DNA of 64,000 nt from Bacteroidales bacterium (lineage in GTDB: Bacteria; Bacteroidota; Bacteroidia; Bacteroidales; F082): positions 1 to 64,000 of the forward strand of contig JAKSMV010000007.1 of the NCBI GenBank assembly GCA_024400425.1. Reading direction: 5' to 3'. The notes under the pieces were generated by a model that saw nothing but the letters and a program-made list of their open reading frames with translations, did not search any database and was not told the DNA's origin. Of the stretch, positions 5,658 through 15,869 are shown in pieces. Each line of letters begins with the position of its first letter. Position 1 is the stretch's first letter. The position numbers and the translations under genes are program-made.

Positions 5658-8597
5658 TTACTTTTTCACCGCTTCATAAAGAATATCGTGCAGTGCGGTA
5701 CGGATACCGAATTTCACCAGTTTATTAGGCTCGGCATCAGGATAGACGCGATTCGACAGGAACACGAAGACCAAGTCGTTCTCAGGGTCAGCCCAAGCAA
5801 AAGTTCCGGTGAAACCAGTATGTCCGAAGCTAGCCATTGAAGCTGATTTCGAAGCAGTTGCAGCACCCTTCTTCCCGATTGGCAGTTTGTCGAAACCTAT
5901 GCCACGGCGGTTATCATTCGAGGTGAAAGGTGCAGTGGTGAAATACTTAATCGTTTCCGATTTCAGATAACGGCGACCTTGATAGACACCATCATCGACG
6001 AGCATCTGCATGATACAAGCCAAATCATGGGCATTCGAGAACAATCCAGCGTGACCCGCCACGCCACCCATCATGGCTGCAGATTGGTCGTGCACATCGC
6101 CCCAAACCAGTTGCTTACGGAAAATCGTGTCGTTCTCCGTGGGCGCAATCTGGTCGCGAGTGAAACGGTTCAAAGGCTTGTAACAGATATAGTTCAGTTG
6201 CATCGGAATGTAGAAATTCTCCTGTAGGAATGATTCTATATCCTTGTTGGTCAATAATTTGACAAGTTTCGGCATGTAATAGAAGCCAAAATCGCTATAC
6301 AGATATTTCTTTTTTCCCAGCGCGGTCTTCGAAATGGAATCAAACATCTTGTCTTCATAGTTATTGACGAGATAAAGATTCTCAGCCACTCTAACCGTGT
6401 GACTTTCATCGATTTGATTACTGAAATAGTCACTCTTGGGACCATTAGCATCAATAATGTCTTTATAGAAAGGAATCCACGCCTTCAAGCCAGCCTGATG
6501 CGTCATCAACTCGATGATTTTCAGTTTGCCGTGAGGTGAATCTTTCAGATAGGGGAAAAAATCCGCCAGTGTCTTGTTCAGGTCAATCTTGCCTTCGTCA
6601 TAAAGTTTCATGATAGCCAAAGTGGAAGCGAAGATTTTGGTACATGAGGCGATATCGTAAATGTCGTAAGGTTTCACCTCGTGGCCGCCGCCGTAAGTGA
6701 AATGGCCGAAACACTTGTCATACACCACTTTACCGTCCTTCATCGCAACAATCTGGCAACCAGGATATGCGCCTTTGGTAATACCAAGTCGTGCCACCGA
6801 GTCCAACTTTCTGACATACTTTGGATTCAGTTCCGAAGTCGGAAAAGAAGCACTTTCAGTAGCCTTGACTTTTGCTGGCTGACTTTGAATAGAAGGTTGA
6901 TAATGAGGAATTTCCGTAACGATTCCATCACCGCAACTGAATTTTGCCGTAGATACCGGCAGTGTGCCTTTGGCTTTCAGGTTGTCCGTAAGGATGTCAG
7001 CCACTGCATTCACGGCAGGCACTTCGTCTTGATAAGCCACCAGCAAGCCTTTCACGCTGTTGTTGATGCGGAACATGTCCAAAGCATACGGGCAGGCAAA
7101 CAAGTTGAGAATCACATCGTTTTGCGCGACCAAGCGATTGAAGAAATTTACCGTTTCATCGTTGATGCCATAGTTTTTTGCAGCAAACATATTGGTCTTT
7201 TCGATGTTCACTACCACCAAGTCATAACTCTCAAGCGATTTCAGCCATGCTGCCGACTTGGAAGCGATGTCATCCTTAGCCACTACAAACGAGGTCGCCT
7301 TGATGCCACGGACTGCCAATGCTTCATTCACATCGTTTTTGGTGTTGCCAATGGTAACGACTGCGATTTTCTTGTTGTTGTCGAGTGGAATCACGTCACC
7401 ATCATTACGGAGCATCGTAATAGCCTCATCATAAAGCCGTTGGCGCAATGCCTTGTATTCTTCCTTCTTCAGATCGGCCATCAAGTTGGCCGTCTTCGAA
7501 GGCTTGTAATGATTGAGGCCAGCGCGGTATTTGTAGTGCAAAATCTTCCTGCAACTCTCTTCAACGCGAGCTGCCACAGCCTCATCGCTTTCGGCAGCCC
7601 TCTTAATCGACCTGATGGCGTAAGGCACATCGACAGGGAGAATCAGCACATCGTTGCCGGCCATGAGAGCCTCAAAGGGAACATCTTTTGGATCAATGAT
7701 TTTCGACACTCCTTTCATATCAAGGCCATCAGTAAAAATCAAGCCTTCAAAACCCATCTGTTCTTTCAGCAGATTGGTGACCACGCCATGTGATAGCGAC
7801 GAAGAGGTGTTAGGCACCTTCTCGATGGCAGGGAAATAAAGGTGTCCGACCATGGCGCCATTCACACCGTTTTCAATCATATAACGGAAAGGAGCCAACT
7901 CGATGTCGCGAACCTCGTCCATCGTGCGGTTCACCGTTGGCAAAGTAGCGTGTGAATCGGTAGCCGTGTTACCATGACCGGGGAAGTGCTTCATCGAGGT
8001 TATCAAGCCTTTGCTCTGCATACCTTGCGCGTAGGCGACGCCCTTCTCTCCCACCCTCTGAGGAATCTCGCCAAAGCTACGCATACCGATAATAGGGTTG
8101 GCGGGATTGGAGTTGACATCAACCACGGGAGCGAAGTTCACGTGGATGCCCATGCGCTGGCATTGCTCTGCCACCTGCTGACCCATCTGATAAATCAGCT
8201 GGTCATCAGAAATGGCACCCAACGTCATCTGATATGGATATGATAATGTGTTCTTTACACGCATTCCCAAGCCCCATTCTGCATCAATGGAAACCATCAA
8301 AGGCGTTTGTGCAAGTGCCTGCCATTCATTGGTTTTCTCAACCTGAGCCGTAGCATCGGCACGGAAGAAACACACGCCACCGATATTATATTTCGTGATG
8401 TATTTCCCGACATTCTCGTCGAAAGGCTTGTCGGGATTGTTGGCGCGCATGCAAATGAGCTGCGCCACGCGTTGTTCAAGCGTCAGACTGTTATAAACCG
8501 AATCCACCCAGCGTGACTCTGCATCTTGGGCAAACACTTGTGACACCGACAAGGCCAGTGCCAAACACATAACTGATACACAATGTTTTAAACTCAT
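5658..8597 (-). CDS. NagZ-type glycoside hydrolase family 3 / beta-lactamase-fold serine hydrolase fusion
   Basis: Exported two-domain protein of 979 residues. A signal peptide (1-23, ending VFAQ) is followed by a GH3 beta-N-acetylglucosaminidase domain with KHFPGHGNTATDSH (203-216, catalytic His-Asp loop) and nucleophile D290 in TDGLDMKGV. A linker region resembling a GH3 C-terminal domain spans 400-570. From about 595 follows a class C beta-lactamase/esterase domain with SCTK (651-654), YSD (767-769) and HTG (926-928). GH3 enzymes of this type split GlcNAc from muropeptides or glycan ends; the second domain may be an amidase, esterase or carboxypeptidase acting on the same wall fragments. 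The YSD and HTG variants of YxN and KTG are common in non-lactamase members. Upstream is a TlpA-like gene. Confidence 0.88.
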   Translation of the reverse strand: MSLKHCVSVMCLALALSVSQVFAQDAESRWVDSVYNSLTLEQRVAQLICMRANNPDKPFDENVGKYITKYNIGGVCFFRADATAQVEKTNEWQALAQTPLMVSIDAEWGLGMRVKNTLSYPYQMTLGAISDDQLIYQMGQQVAEQCQRMGIHVNFAPVVDVNSNPANPIIGMRSFGEIPQRVGEKGVAYAQGMQSKGLITSMKHFPGHGNTATDSHATLPTVNRTMDEVRDIELAPFRYMIENGVNGAMVGHLYFPAIEKVPNTSSSLSHGVVTNLLKEQMGFEGLIFTDGLDMKGVSKIIDPKDVPFEALMAGNDVLILPVDVPYAIRSIKRAAESDEAVAARVEESCRKILHYKYRAGLNHYKPSKTANLMADLKKEEYKALRQRLYDEAITMLRNDGDVIPLDNNKKIAVVTIGNTKNDVNEALAVRGIKATSFVVAKDDIASKSAAWLKSLESYDLVVVNIEKTNMFAAKNYGINDETVNFFNRLVAQNDVILNLFACPYALDMFRINNSVKGLLVAYQDEVPAVNAVADILTDNLKAKGTLPVSTAKFSCGDGIVTEIPHYQPSIQSQPAKVKATESASFPTSELNPKYVRKLDSVARLGITKGAYPGCQIVAMKDGKVVYDKCFGHFTYGGGHEVKPYDIYDIASCTKIFASTLAIMKLYDEGKIDLNKTLADFFPYLKDSPHGKLKIIELMTHQAGLKAWIPFYKDIIDANGPKSDYFSNQIDESHTVRVAENLYLVNNYEDKMFDSISKTALGKKKYLYSDFGFYYMPKLVKLLTNKDIESFLQENFYIPMQLNYICYKPLNRFTRDQIAPTENDTIFRKQLVWGDVHDQSAAMMGGVAGHAGLFSNAHDLACIMQMLVDDGVYQGRRYLKSETIKYFTTAPFTSNDNRRGIGFDKLPIGKKGAATASKSASMASFGHTGFTGTFAWADPENDLVFVFLSNRVYPDAEPNKLVKFGIRTALHDILYEAVKK

Positions 8598-8669
8598 ATC
8601 CTTTTATTTTTCTAATTTCTAAACTTAATCAAATTGTTCATTCACCGACGCTATTCGCGACTCTATTTT

Positions 8670-10019
8670 TCAATCACAGACGCGATGAATCGCGTCTCTA
8701 CAGAACTCCGTCCAATCATACGGCTTAAGAACGATATTATTATCTGCATCCAAAACAAAAACTGTCGGCGTCGAAAAAACATGATAATTCTTGATGGTTT
8801 CACCTTCCCAACGTTCCTCCTCATAGAAATGATGTCCGAGCAGCTTCATCTTCTTCACCGCTTTTTCCACCTCTTTCTTACTCTCGGCAAGGGCAATCGT
8901 GACCAGTTCATAATCGTTTTCCAAATCAAGGTTCTTGCGGATGGCGGTCAGGAAATCGTGACAATACTCACACTCCGTTGACCAGAAAAAGACAATTTTG
9001 CGCTTGGCTTGCGAATCATAGAGACGATAAGGATCTCCGTTAATCGTAAGGCCAGAAATATCAGGCGCTTTCACACCGACACGAACCTTTTGATAAGGCG
9101 CCGAAATGGAATCAAGCATCATTCCATCTTCCACAGTGATGTCGCCCTCGCCCAACTGTGGATAGTTCAACAGATAATCGGTCACGGCATCCATTCCCAA
9201 AGCCGTAAATCCTTTCAGCATATACTCCAGCACGAAGCCATACATTTTCGTATTGACTTTGGCCTTTTCAAGAATCTTTCCCAAACCGATAGCGAAAGCC
9301 ACATTAGGGTCATTCACCCCTTCAAATCCTTGAAACAAAGAAAGATAGTCTATCATTTTTGTCGTAAGCACATTGGTCGGAATCAACGACAAATCGTTGA
9401 AATCAACCTCATCCAAAAAATGATCAATCAGTATTTGACGCTGTTCTGCGCCCGAACTTTTGGGATCGATAGCCATTTCGCGGTCAGCCTTGATGAGACG
9501 AGCTGCAAACGAATCAGGAGCATCACTTATAAGTTGTTCGGTGACTTCGTGGAACGACTGCTGACGACGGACAAATTCCTGAGAAGCATTCTGATAGAAA
9601 GGCGATTGCGGGTCGTACTGACGCAACACCGTCTTCAAAGCCTCAATCTCTTGACGGTAGGAAGTCCGTTCATGCAAATAAGCCGACCATTGCCGATTGG
9701 CATCATCGAACCATTCTCCTTCGGTCAAACTTGCCGTTGCAACATATTGAACAGGCTTGCCTTCCGAGAGAAATTCCAAAGTTTCGCCATCAACTTCGAG
9801 CTGATACATACCTTGTGGCAATGTAAATTCATACGAAAGATGATTTTCTTTATCAAAATACAATGTATCAATGATTTGCAACTCGAGACCAGTATAACCC
9901 GAAAAAAGTGCCCACGAGGCTACATGCTTGTTGATGCTAAACGAAAGCCCCAACTGAGCCTTCAGCGGCAAAAACGAGAGGCATATTAACGCTATGAAAA
10001 CCAGTCTTTTCAAACTCAA
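8670..10019 (-). CDS. TlpA-like thioredoxin-fold protein, periplasmic
   Basis: This 449-residue protein has an N-terminal signal peptide (LVFIALICLSFLPLKAQ), a long helical middle (about 30-320) as in Bacteroidetes DUF4369/DUF5106-type thiol proteins, and a C-terminal thioredoxin fold with FFWSTECEYC near 347-356 (CxxC redox pair) and cis-Pro in FSTPTVF. It probably reduces or shuffles disulphides in the periplasm. The start is TTG at 10019, overlapping the upstream lipoprotein stop as TTGA, so translation is probably coupled; no nearer ATG keeps the signal peptide. The last eight or so residues come from palindromic repeat R1, so the native C-terminus has been replaced or extended. Confidence 0.8.
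   Translation of the reverse strand: MSLKRLVFIALICLSFLPLKAQLGLSFSINKHVASWALFSGYTGLELQIIDTLYFDKENHLSYEFTLPQGMYQLEVDGETLEFLSEGKPVQYVATASLTEGEWFDDANRQWSAYLHERTSYRQEIEALKTVLRQYDPQSPFYQNASQEFVRRQQSFHEVTEQLISDAPDSFAARLIKADREMAIDPKSSGAEQRQILIDHFLDEVDFNDLSLIPTNVLTTKMIDYLSLFQGFEGVNDPNVAFAIGLGKILEKAKVNTKMYGFVLEYMLKGFTALGMDAVTDYLLNYPQLGEGDITVEDGMMLDSISAPYQKVRVGVKAPDISGLTINGDPYRLYDSQAKRKIVFFWSTECEYCHDFLTAIRKNLDLENDYELVTIALAESKKEVEKAVKKMKLLGHHFYEEERWEGETIKNYHVFSTPTVFVLDADNNIVLKPYDWTEFCRDAIHRVCD
8678..8700. repeat. Palindromic repeat R1, copy 2 (inside a coding 3' end)
   Basis: The arms AGACGCGAT (8678-8686) and ATCGCGTCT (8689-8697) flank GA. This copy is within the last codons of the TlpA-like gene and encodes its residues RDAIHRVC just before the stop. 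Confidence 0.8.
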
Positions 10020-12379
10020 CGAATCAAATAGTTAAACAATGAATTATCGACACCCGTCAGCAGATTGATTTCGTTGTTGCCATGCAAACTGCCAACGGCA
10101 AAAGGTGTTTCACCTACCAAGCCCGCGTTTTTGATCATATTCCCCTTGCTGTCAATCAGATAAATCTCACGAGCCTTTTCAGAAACGACACCCAACAGGC
10201 GTTTGTTGCGCGAAATGTCGAAAAACACAGGTTTCGTCTGGATTCCAGCCTCGAATTCATGAGAATAAAGCACCTTTTGGAACCTGTCAAAGATCTGCAA
10301 CTCCTTGCCATCCAGATAGATGAAATCAGGGTCGTTATCACCATTGAAATCTTCATACAGGAAATAATGGTTGGCTGAATACTCACCGAAATCCGTACGC
10401 GCCAAAGTGCCATCGAAAGCGATGTAAAGCAGATTTCCAGTTTCGTCGGAAGTCAGGATAATGCCTTTATGGTTGGTCTTATTTTCATAGAAATCAGCGG
10501 CTTGTGACTTCCGCAAGTCGGAAACCAAAGGAATACGGATGCGGCCTTGACGGTCGAGAATGCGTACCGTTCCTTCTTCATCGGTAACGATTATGAAATC
10601 CTTGTTGTCGGCCACCAAATGCTGAACGGGTTTGGTCACCAACGCATCGGTGCGATGACGATTCCAGCCCTCTACTTCACCGGCACGCAAGTCGTAATTA
10701 TACACAAAACGATCTGTGCCACAAATCATTACGCGATAATTCTTTGTGCCATCGTAATCGAAAACCGAAAGTCCATTCGAGGCTTCGGCCAACAAGCGTT
10801 TCGGGAAACCTTCCACAAACTCACCATTTCTATCGACAAGCATCAGGTAGTTAGCCGTGTTAAACAAGAACTGACGCCGCCCATCATTGAAATAATCCAC
10901 CTCCTTGACCTCGCTCATCGGTGCCTCGGAGATTTCCTTGTTCCAAATAATATGTCCGTCACTATCAATGAAATACATATTGTTTTGAGCATCGAAGACC
11001 ACCACATTACCCATTTGCGAAGTGAGGCCTGAAACGATGCAAGGTTTCCCCTTCAAAGGCGCCGCAAGATTGGCTTTCCATTGCACATTCGACTCTTCCT
11101 TGACCGCAGAAACCTTGCGCAAACTCAAGCAAGAATACACCAAGTCCTTGTCGGAAGCGAACTGCATTGAGAATAACTTTTCAGCCGAACAAGCGAAATA
11201 TAGCGACACATTAGCTGACTCTAACATGTTGTTTTGGAAGGTCTTGAAGTTGTCGGTCAAATCAAGCGTACGGCCCGAACGATAACACGAAATGATTTCC
11301 TGAAGTGCAGAGAAATCGTTCGCCATCACAAGGTATTGATCGACGATGGCATAACTGCAATTGCGGATGGGGGCAAAATCATTGCCAAAGATATTTGGAA
11401 CGAAATCCTTTATCGTCAATCTTTTCAGCGTATAACCCTGGACATCAGCACTTTCGATTACGCCACTCTTAGAAGAAATCTTGTCCATAAACTGCATCAC
11501 CGCAGCAGGATTGTCCATTCGCGCCACGAAAACCGGAATCGCCGACTTGCCAATCATGCAAAACGCCACTTCCGAAAAATGACTCACAAATTGCTCTTCA
11601 ACATTACATTTGAAGTTTTTATTGAGTTCATCAACTGTTTGTTTATCAGCAAATTCTTCCCAATACGAAGCATAATCCGACATGCCGTAGTGCAGCATCA
11701 ACCTCGTATTGTAAGGCAACACATTGACCACCGAATTGGATATCGGGCGCTGATATTTCAGTGGCCGCAAAACCGATGAATCGGCTGCAACCGTATAGCC
11801 ATTCAGCACGAGAACATCAGGTTTCGTAAGCACATCAAAAGCAGATAAGCCTTTGACTCCCAATACAAAACGCTGCAATGTCGGGAGAAATTCCTTCGGA
11901 AAATCAGGGATGTCATTTGCATTTAGCAAGCTGAAATTCAGATAGAGATGCGTGCCGACAGAACTACCCAAAGTAGATTGAACCCGCATGAAATCAGGAT
12001 TATCACTAATCTTTATTGGATTATTCAACTGATTCTCAACTTCTTCCACAAGTCCATTATCGGAATCGGTCGTAATCTTGCCTTCTTTCTTCATCAGCCA
12101 ACCAGATGCCTGATTCGTGCATAGATAGGCACTTTGCGAGCCAACAAAGCAGCAACTGTCAACACTATAAAGACCATGTTCCAACAATCCTTGAAGCAAC
12201 TCACTCTCAGGAAAATAGCCTTTTGCGGCGGCGATGAGGCTATCCATATCATTCGTTTCAACCATCATCACCATGTCGGACGGAACGGCATCCAAGAGTG
12301 AGGTTTCCTTTTTCTCCTTACATGCTGACAAGAAGAGCGAAAGGAGCAATACAAGTGAAAGCAATTTCAATATTTTCAT
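10016..12379 (-). CDS. Large lipoprotein with DUF3352-like N-terminal half and beta-propeller-like C-terminal half
   Basis: 787 residues. A lipobox LSAC (Cys20) after a hydrophobic stretch marks it as a lipoprotein. The first half (about 30-430) has the AVPSDMVMMVETND opening and repeating layout seen in DUF3352-type proteins of Bacteroidetes. The second half (about 450-787) shows repeated VVVFDAQNNMYFIDSDG-like and FNDG/FNGD elements, as in PQQ- or FG-GAP-type propellers that bind ligands or scaffold proteins. It is co-transcribed with the TlpA-like gene (TTGA overlap) and follows rnhB by 21 bases. No catalytic motif was found. The role is unknown; an outer- or inner-membrane envelope function is likely. 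Confidence 0.75.
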   Translation of the reverse strand: MKILKLLSLVLLLSLFLSACKEKKETSLLDAVPSDMVMMVETNDMDSLIAAAKGYFPESELLQGLLEHGLYSVDSCCFVGSQSAYLCTNQASGWLMKKEGKITTDSDNGLVEEVENQLNNPIKISDNPDFMRVQSTLGSSVGTHLYLNFSLLNANDIPDFPKEFLPTLQRFVLGVKGLSAFDVLTKPDVLVLNGYTVAADSSVLRPLKYQRPISNSVVNVLPYNTRLMLHYGMSDYASYWEEFADKQTVDELNKNFKCNVEEQFVSHFSEVAFCMIGKSAIPVFVARMDNPAAVMQFMDKISSKSGVIESADVQGYTLKRLTIKDFVPNIFGNDFAPIRNCSYAIVDQYLVMANDFSALQEIISCYRSGRTLDLTDNFKTFQNNMLESANVSLYFACSAEKLFSMQFASDKDLVYSCLSLRKVSAVKEESNVQWKANLAAPLKGKPCIVSGLTSQMGNVVVFDAQNNMYFIDSDGHIIWNKEISEAPMSEVKEVDYFNDGRRQFLFNTANYLMLVDRNGEFVEGFPKRLLAEASNGLSVFDYDGTKNYRVMICGTDRFVYNYDLRAGEVEGWNRHRTDALVTKPVQHLVADNKDFIIVTDEEGTVRILDRQGRIRIPLVSDLRKSQAADFYENKTNHKGIILTSDETGNLLYIAFDGTLARTDFGEYSANHYFLYEDFNGDNDPDFIYLDGKELQIFDRFQKVLYSHEFEAGIQTKPVFFDISRNKRLLGVVSEKAREIYLIDSKGNMIKNAGLVGETPFAVGSLHGNNEINLLTGVDNSLFNYLIR

Positions 12380-12400
12380 AATCTACTATTTTTCTGTGTT

Positions 12401-12997
12401 TTACAAATCCAATTTAAGTTGAATCGCCATATTGAAAGTCATACGATGCAAAGGCGTTGTTCCATGATCGGCGATGGCTTGCTTATGCTCAGGCGTTGGA
12501 TAGCCTTTGTTCTTATCCCAATGATATTCAGGATATTGCATTGCATACTCGGCCATCAGCATATCACGCGTCGTCTTGGCCAAAATAGAAGCAGCGGCAA
12601 TGGCTTGATACTTGGCATCGCCACCCACAATGCACACATGCTTCAGGTCGCGATAAGGATTAAAGCGATTGCCATCGACAAGCAAAAACTCAGGACGCAC
12701 AACCAGTTGGTCGAGAGCACGATGCATCGCCAAAAACGAGGCATTCAATATGTTGATTTCATCGATTTCCTGTGCGGTTACGATACCGATTCCATAAGCC
12801 TCAGCCTCGTTCATAATCAGATCGCGCAGTTGCATTCGCTTCCTCTCCGTAAGTTTCTTCGAATCATTGAGTTCAGGGTAATCAGCACCTTTCTTCAGGA
12901 TGACTGCACCAGCCACCACCGGACCCGCCAAGCAGCCTCTTCCCGCTTCGTCGCATCCCGCTTCAATCCATTCAGAATAGTGTGTCAAGAGGCTCAT
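12401..12997 (-). CDS. rnhB: Ribonuclease HII
   Basis: This 198-residue enzyme removes RNA primers and single ribonucleotides from DNA. The signature [15 protein letters not shown] begins at D16-E17. The further metal-binding acidic residues are in LLVDGN (about D108) and TTRDMLM (about D143), and the conserved [13 protein letters not shown] is near 168. Length is typical. It lies two bases after the DUF6427 gene and ahead of the large lipoprotein, inside a long minus-strand gene series that starts with purD. Confidence 0.95.
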   Translation of the reverse strand: MSLLTHYSEWIEAGCDEAGRGCLAGPVVAGAVILKKGADYPELNDSKKLTERKRMQLRDLIMNEAEAYGIGIVTAQEIDEINILNASFLAMHRALDQLVVRPEFLLVDGNRFNPYRDLKHVCIVGGDAKYQAIAAASILAKTTRDMLMAEYAMQYPEYHWDKNKGYPTPEHKQAIADHGTTPLHRMTFNMAIQLKLDL

Positions 12998-12999
12998 AA

Positions 13000-13983
13000 T
13001 CAGACGATTTGGAAATAGAACTTATTGGCGAAGACCAGAAGAAGAACGAAAGCAAGAGCCAAATCGGCCCAACCCGTATTTCCGATATAGGAAAACTCGT
13101 AGGAAAGAATCACCGATAACGCAATGAAAAACAATCCATTAAGCAGAACTGAATCGCCTGTAAAAAGCATGATGACGCCAAAGAAAATCAGCACGATGGT
13201 CATCGCGACTTTCATTCGCACCGCAACGGTCTTTTCATAGTTGGACGTTCCGCCTCCCCAAACGAGAAAAATTGCCGATAAGGCGACCACACCAAGCACA
13301 ACCAAATCCCACATTTTGAAGCCTTTAACAGTAAAAGCAAACACCGAAAGACAATCCGCATATCCACCCCAAACTTCAAGAAAATCGCCACGGAAATAAG
13401 CTATCACGAAATAGATGAAATAAGGAACCAAAAAACCAATCAGCGGTATCAGTTGATAGCGAAGCGAGCCTTTCTTGGAAATTATCAAGGCGATTATCAC
13501 CCAAACAATCAATACGATAGACTGGAAATAGCACATCGTTGCCAAACCCAAGAAGATGCCCGCATTCAGCAGATAAATCTCAACATTAGGCGTCAGATAA
13601 ACCAGAAACAGCGAGTTCATCAAAGCCAAAATAAATAAGGTAGCGAGGGCGAACGGACTGAAAACAGTCTGCGTCATGGTAAGGTTCATCAGCAACAAGA
13701 ACACAAAGGCTCCCATCACACTGACTTTCGTAACGATTTGGTTTCCAACCAATATGGAGTTAAAAAACAAGGTTTCGAACACCATCAGCAAGAAAGCGAA
13801 AGTCAACTTTGCGTAAGGCGAAAAACCGAGAATGCGGTTAAAGAAATTGAAGAGCGGCGTGACGGGAGAAGTCATGTCAACGTCAGTAGGTGTTGCCACA
13901 AACGAAGGAATCCAAAGTGCCAAAGCTAGGAGCGCAAGCACAATGTATTGGATGATGTAACTCTGTCGGAAAAACTTAATCAT
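13000..13983 (-). CDS. DUF6427-type integral membrane protein
   Basis: 327 residues, almost wholly hydrophobic, with roughly ten membrane spans and no soluble domain. The N-terminus [16 protein letters not shown] and the layout resemble the Bacteroidetes family DUF6427, usually beside purD. The function is unknown. The start overlaps the purD stop by four bases (ATGA), so it is co-translated with purD, and rnhB follows after two bases. Confidence 0.75.
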   Translation of the reverse strand: MIKFFRQSYIIQYIVLALLALALWIPSFVATPTDVDMTSPVTPLFNFFNRILGFSPYAKLTFAFLLMVFETLFFNSILVGNQIVTKVSVMGAFVFLLLMNLTMTQTVFSPFALATLFILALMNSLFLVYLTPNVEIYLLNAGIFLGLATMCYFQSIVLIVWVIIALIISKKGSLRYQLIPLIGFLVPYFIYFVIAYFRGDFLEVWGGYADCLSVFAFTVKGFKMWDLVVLGVVALSAIFLVWGGGTSNYEKTVAVRMKVAMTIVLIFFGVIMLFTGDSVLLNGLFFIALSVILSYEFSYIGNTGWADLALAFVLLLVFANKFYFQIV

Positions 13984-15263
13984 CTGTAATTCATCAAGTC
14001 AATGCCAATGTCGTGGCGGAAGTTCATACCCTCAAAATGGATTTTCTCGACATTCTGGTAAGCCAAGTCACGAGCTTCTTCAATCGAATTGCCATGAGCC
14101 GTGACAGCAATCACGCGGCCACCCGATGTAACCACATCATTTTCAGCATCGAAAGCGGTTCCAGCATGAAACGCGACACAATCCTTCACGTTTTCGAAAC
14201 CCGTCATCTTCATGCCTTTCTTATAGGATTCCGGATAACCGCCCGAAACCATCATCACGGTCACGGCAGTCTTTGGATTCTTGGCATAGGCCACTTCGTT
14301 CAGACGGCCTTCAGCGCAAGCACTCAGCATCAAAGCGAAATCGCCATCGATGCGCGTCATCACGGCTTCCGTTTCGGGGTCACCCATACGGACATTGTAT
14401 TCAATCACATACGGATTGCCACCATCGTTCATCAAACCCAAGAAAATGAAACCTTTATAATCGATTCCCTCTTCTTTCAGGCCTTTTAAGGTCGGTTTCA
14501 CGATGCGGTCTTCCACTTTTTTCAGGAAGTCATCGGTGCAGAAAGGCACAGGCGAAACGGCACCCATACCGCCCGTATTCAGGCCTTTGTCGCCATCACC
14601 GATACGTTTGTAATCCTTGGCTTCTGGCAGAATGACATAATGTTCGCCATCGCTCAAGACAAAAACGGAAACCTCGATACCTTTCAAGAATTCCTCAATC
14701 ACGACGGTAGCCGAAGCCGAACCGAATTTTCCGCCAAGCATGTTGTTCAATTCAGCCTTGGCCTCATCGAGCGAATCGAGAATCAAGACGCCTTTTCCTG
14801 CGGCCAAGCCATCGGCTTTCAATACATACGGAGCCTTGACGGTTTCAAGAAAAGCCAAGCCTTCATTCAGGTTTTCAGCCGTCACCGTGCAGCATTTTGC
14901 TGTCGGGACGCCATGTTTCTCCATGAAGACCTTCGCAAAAGCCTTACTGCCTTCCAACTGGGCACCGATTTTATCTGGACCAATGATTTTCACCGATTTA
15001 AGTGCTTCGTCATGCTTGAAGAAATCGACGATGCCATCCACCAAAGGCTGTTCAGGACCGACAACGACCAATTTGATGCCCTGTTCGATACAAAACTGCT
15101 TTATGGCCTCAAAATCACCGACTTTAATGTTCACATTAGTGCCAACTTGTGCGGTGCCGGCATTGCCTGGAGCGATGAACAAGTTTCTGCAATACGAACT
15201 TTGGGCGATTTTCCATGCCAAGGCATGTTCGCGGCCACCCGAACCGAGAACCAAGATATTCAT
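13980..15263 (-). CDS. purD: Phosphoribosylamine--glycine ligase
   Basis: ATP-grasp enzyme of purine synthesis that joins glycine to 5-phosphoribosylamine. From the start at 15263 it has 427 residues, normal for the family. The first residues MNILVLGSGGREHALAWK are the classic PurD N-terminus, and GGMGAVSP (near 232) and the ATP-grasp segment ADGLAAGKGV are present. The frame stays open for 31 more codons upstream to an ATG at 15356; that extension has no counterpart in the family and begins next to an inverted repeat, so 15263 is preferred. It starts a minus-strand series purD, DUF6427, rnhB. Confidence 0.93.
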   Translation of the reverse strand: MNILVLGSGGREHALAWKIAQSSYCRNLFIAPGNAGTAQVGTNVNIKVGDFEAIKQFCIEQGIKLVVVGPEQPLVDGIVDFFKHDEALKSVKIIGPDKIGAQLEGSKAFAKVFMEKHGVPTAKCCTVTAENLNEGLAFLETVKAPYVLKADGLAAGKGVLILDSLDEAKAELNNMLGGKFGSASATVVIEEFLKGIEVSVFVLSDGEHYVILPEAKDYKRIGDGDKGLNTGGMGAVSPVPFCTDDFLKKVEDRIVKPTLKGLKEEGIDYKGFIFLGLMNDGGNPYVIEYNVRMGDPETEAVMTRIDGDFALMLSACAEGRLNEVAYAKNPKTAVTVMMVSGGYPESYKKGMKMTGFENVKDCVAFHAGTAFDAENDVVTSGGRVIAVTAHGNSIEEARDLAYQNVEKIHFEGMNFRHDIGIDLMNYR

Positions 15264-15372
15264 TTCATCAAGTGCCGTAACATTCTGTCCTTGAACATCT
15301 TTCCAATTTACGGCCTCTTTTCCATTATCACCAGGATACATTACTATTTTTGCCATATTTTATTCATTTTTT

Positions 15373-15404
15373 GACTATGACCATGACCATTGACTATGAC
15401 CGCT
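15373..15404. repeat. Inverted repeat R2, left copy, of the four-helix-bundle cassette
   Basis: A 32-base unit built on GACTATGACC. Read against the reverse complement of the right copy (15870-15901) it matches over the first 9 and last 14 bases (TGACTATGACCGCT). It lies between purD and the small gene 15429-15791. Confidence 0.75.
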
Positions 15405-15428
15405 CATGATTATTTTGAGCGACATTCT

Positions 15429-15791
15429 TCAATAATTCACAGGTCGAATTGTATTTATTAAACTAGTTAAACGTTTTTCTAAGGATTGGACTTTTTCAAT
15501 AGCTTCTGAAAACTGCGTTTTTGAAATGTACTTCAACCGAACTGCAATTTCCAACTGAGTTTCAACTTCATAGCAAGAACCTAACGAGATTTCAAGATAA
15601 TGAGCAAATTCATTGGCTGACCTTCTTGAGCAACCTTCTGCGATATTCGATGGAACCGAAACTGATGCCCTTTGCAGTTGGTCACATAAAGCATACGTCT
15701 CTTTCTTTGGAAATTCATTAGTCATTTCATAAACAGAAACAGAAAAATCCACACCATCAACCCAAACGTCATAATTTCTAAAATCTCTCAT
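15429..15791 (-). CDS. Four-helix-bundle protein, S23/IVP family (TIGR02436)
   Basis: This 120-residue protein is all helical. The opening RDFRNYDVWVDGVDFSV and the SVPSNIAEGCSRRSANEFAHYLEIS core are diagnostic of the family first named from proteins coded in 23S rRNA intervening sequences; the Avd protein of diversity-generating retroelements has the same fold. Members form pentamers and may bind nucleic acid. Here no rRNA, reverse transcriptase or variable repeat is nearby. The gene stands alone between inverted repeats (15373-15404 and 15870-15901), is more AT-rich than purD and the glycosyltransferase on its sides, and looks like an inserted cassette. The cellular role is unknown. Confidence 0.88.
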   Translation of the reverse strand: MRDFRNYDVWVDGVDFSVSVYEMTNEFPKKETYALCDQLQRASVSVPSNIAEGCSRRSANEFAHYLEISLGSCYEVETQLEIAVRLKYISKTQFSEAIEKVQSLEKRLTSLINTIRPVNY

Positions 15792-15869
15792 AGTTTTGTA
15801 TTTAATTTATCATTTACACATTTAAAATCAATCAGTTATCTAAGAACAAAAAGTAATCTAACATCACCC

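Noticed and set aside
6681..7793. Long open frame on the plus strand opposite the NagZ fusion (370 codons)
   Set aside because: No recognisable domain, no promoter, and it lies wholly across a gene with clear GH3 motifs; it is a by-product of codon bias in the true gene.
15264..15356. N-terminal extension of PurD
   Set aside because: The frame is open for 31 extra codons, but PurD proteins begin at the MNILVLGSGGREHA segment and the extension has no family counterpart.
15429..15791. Diversity-generating retroelement, because the gene belongs to the Avd-like fold family
   Set aside because: No reverse transcriptase and no template/variable repeat pair is nearby; only the fold is shared.
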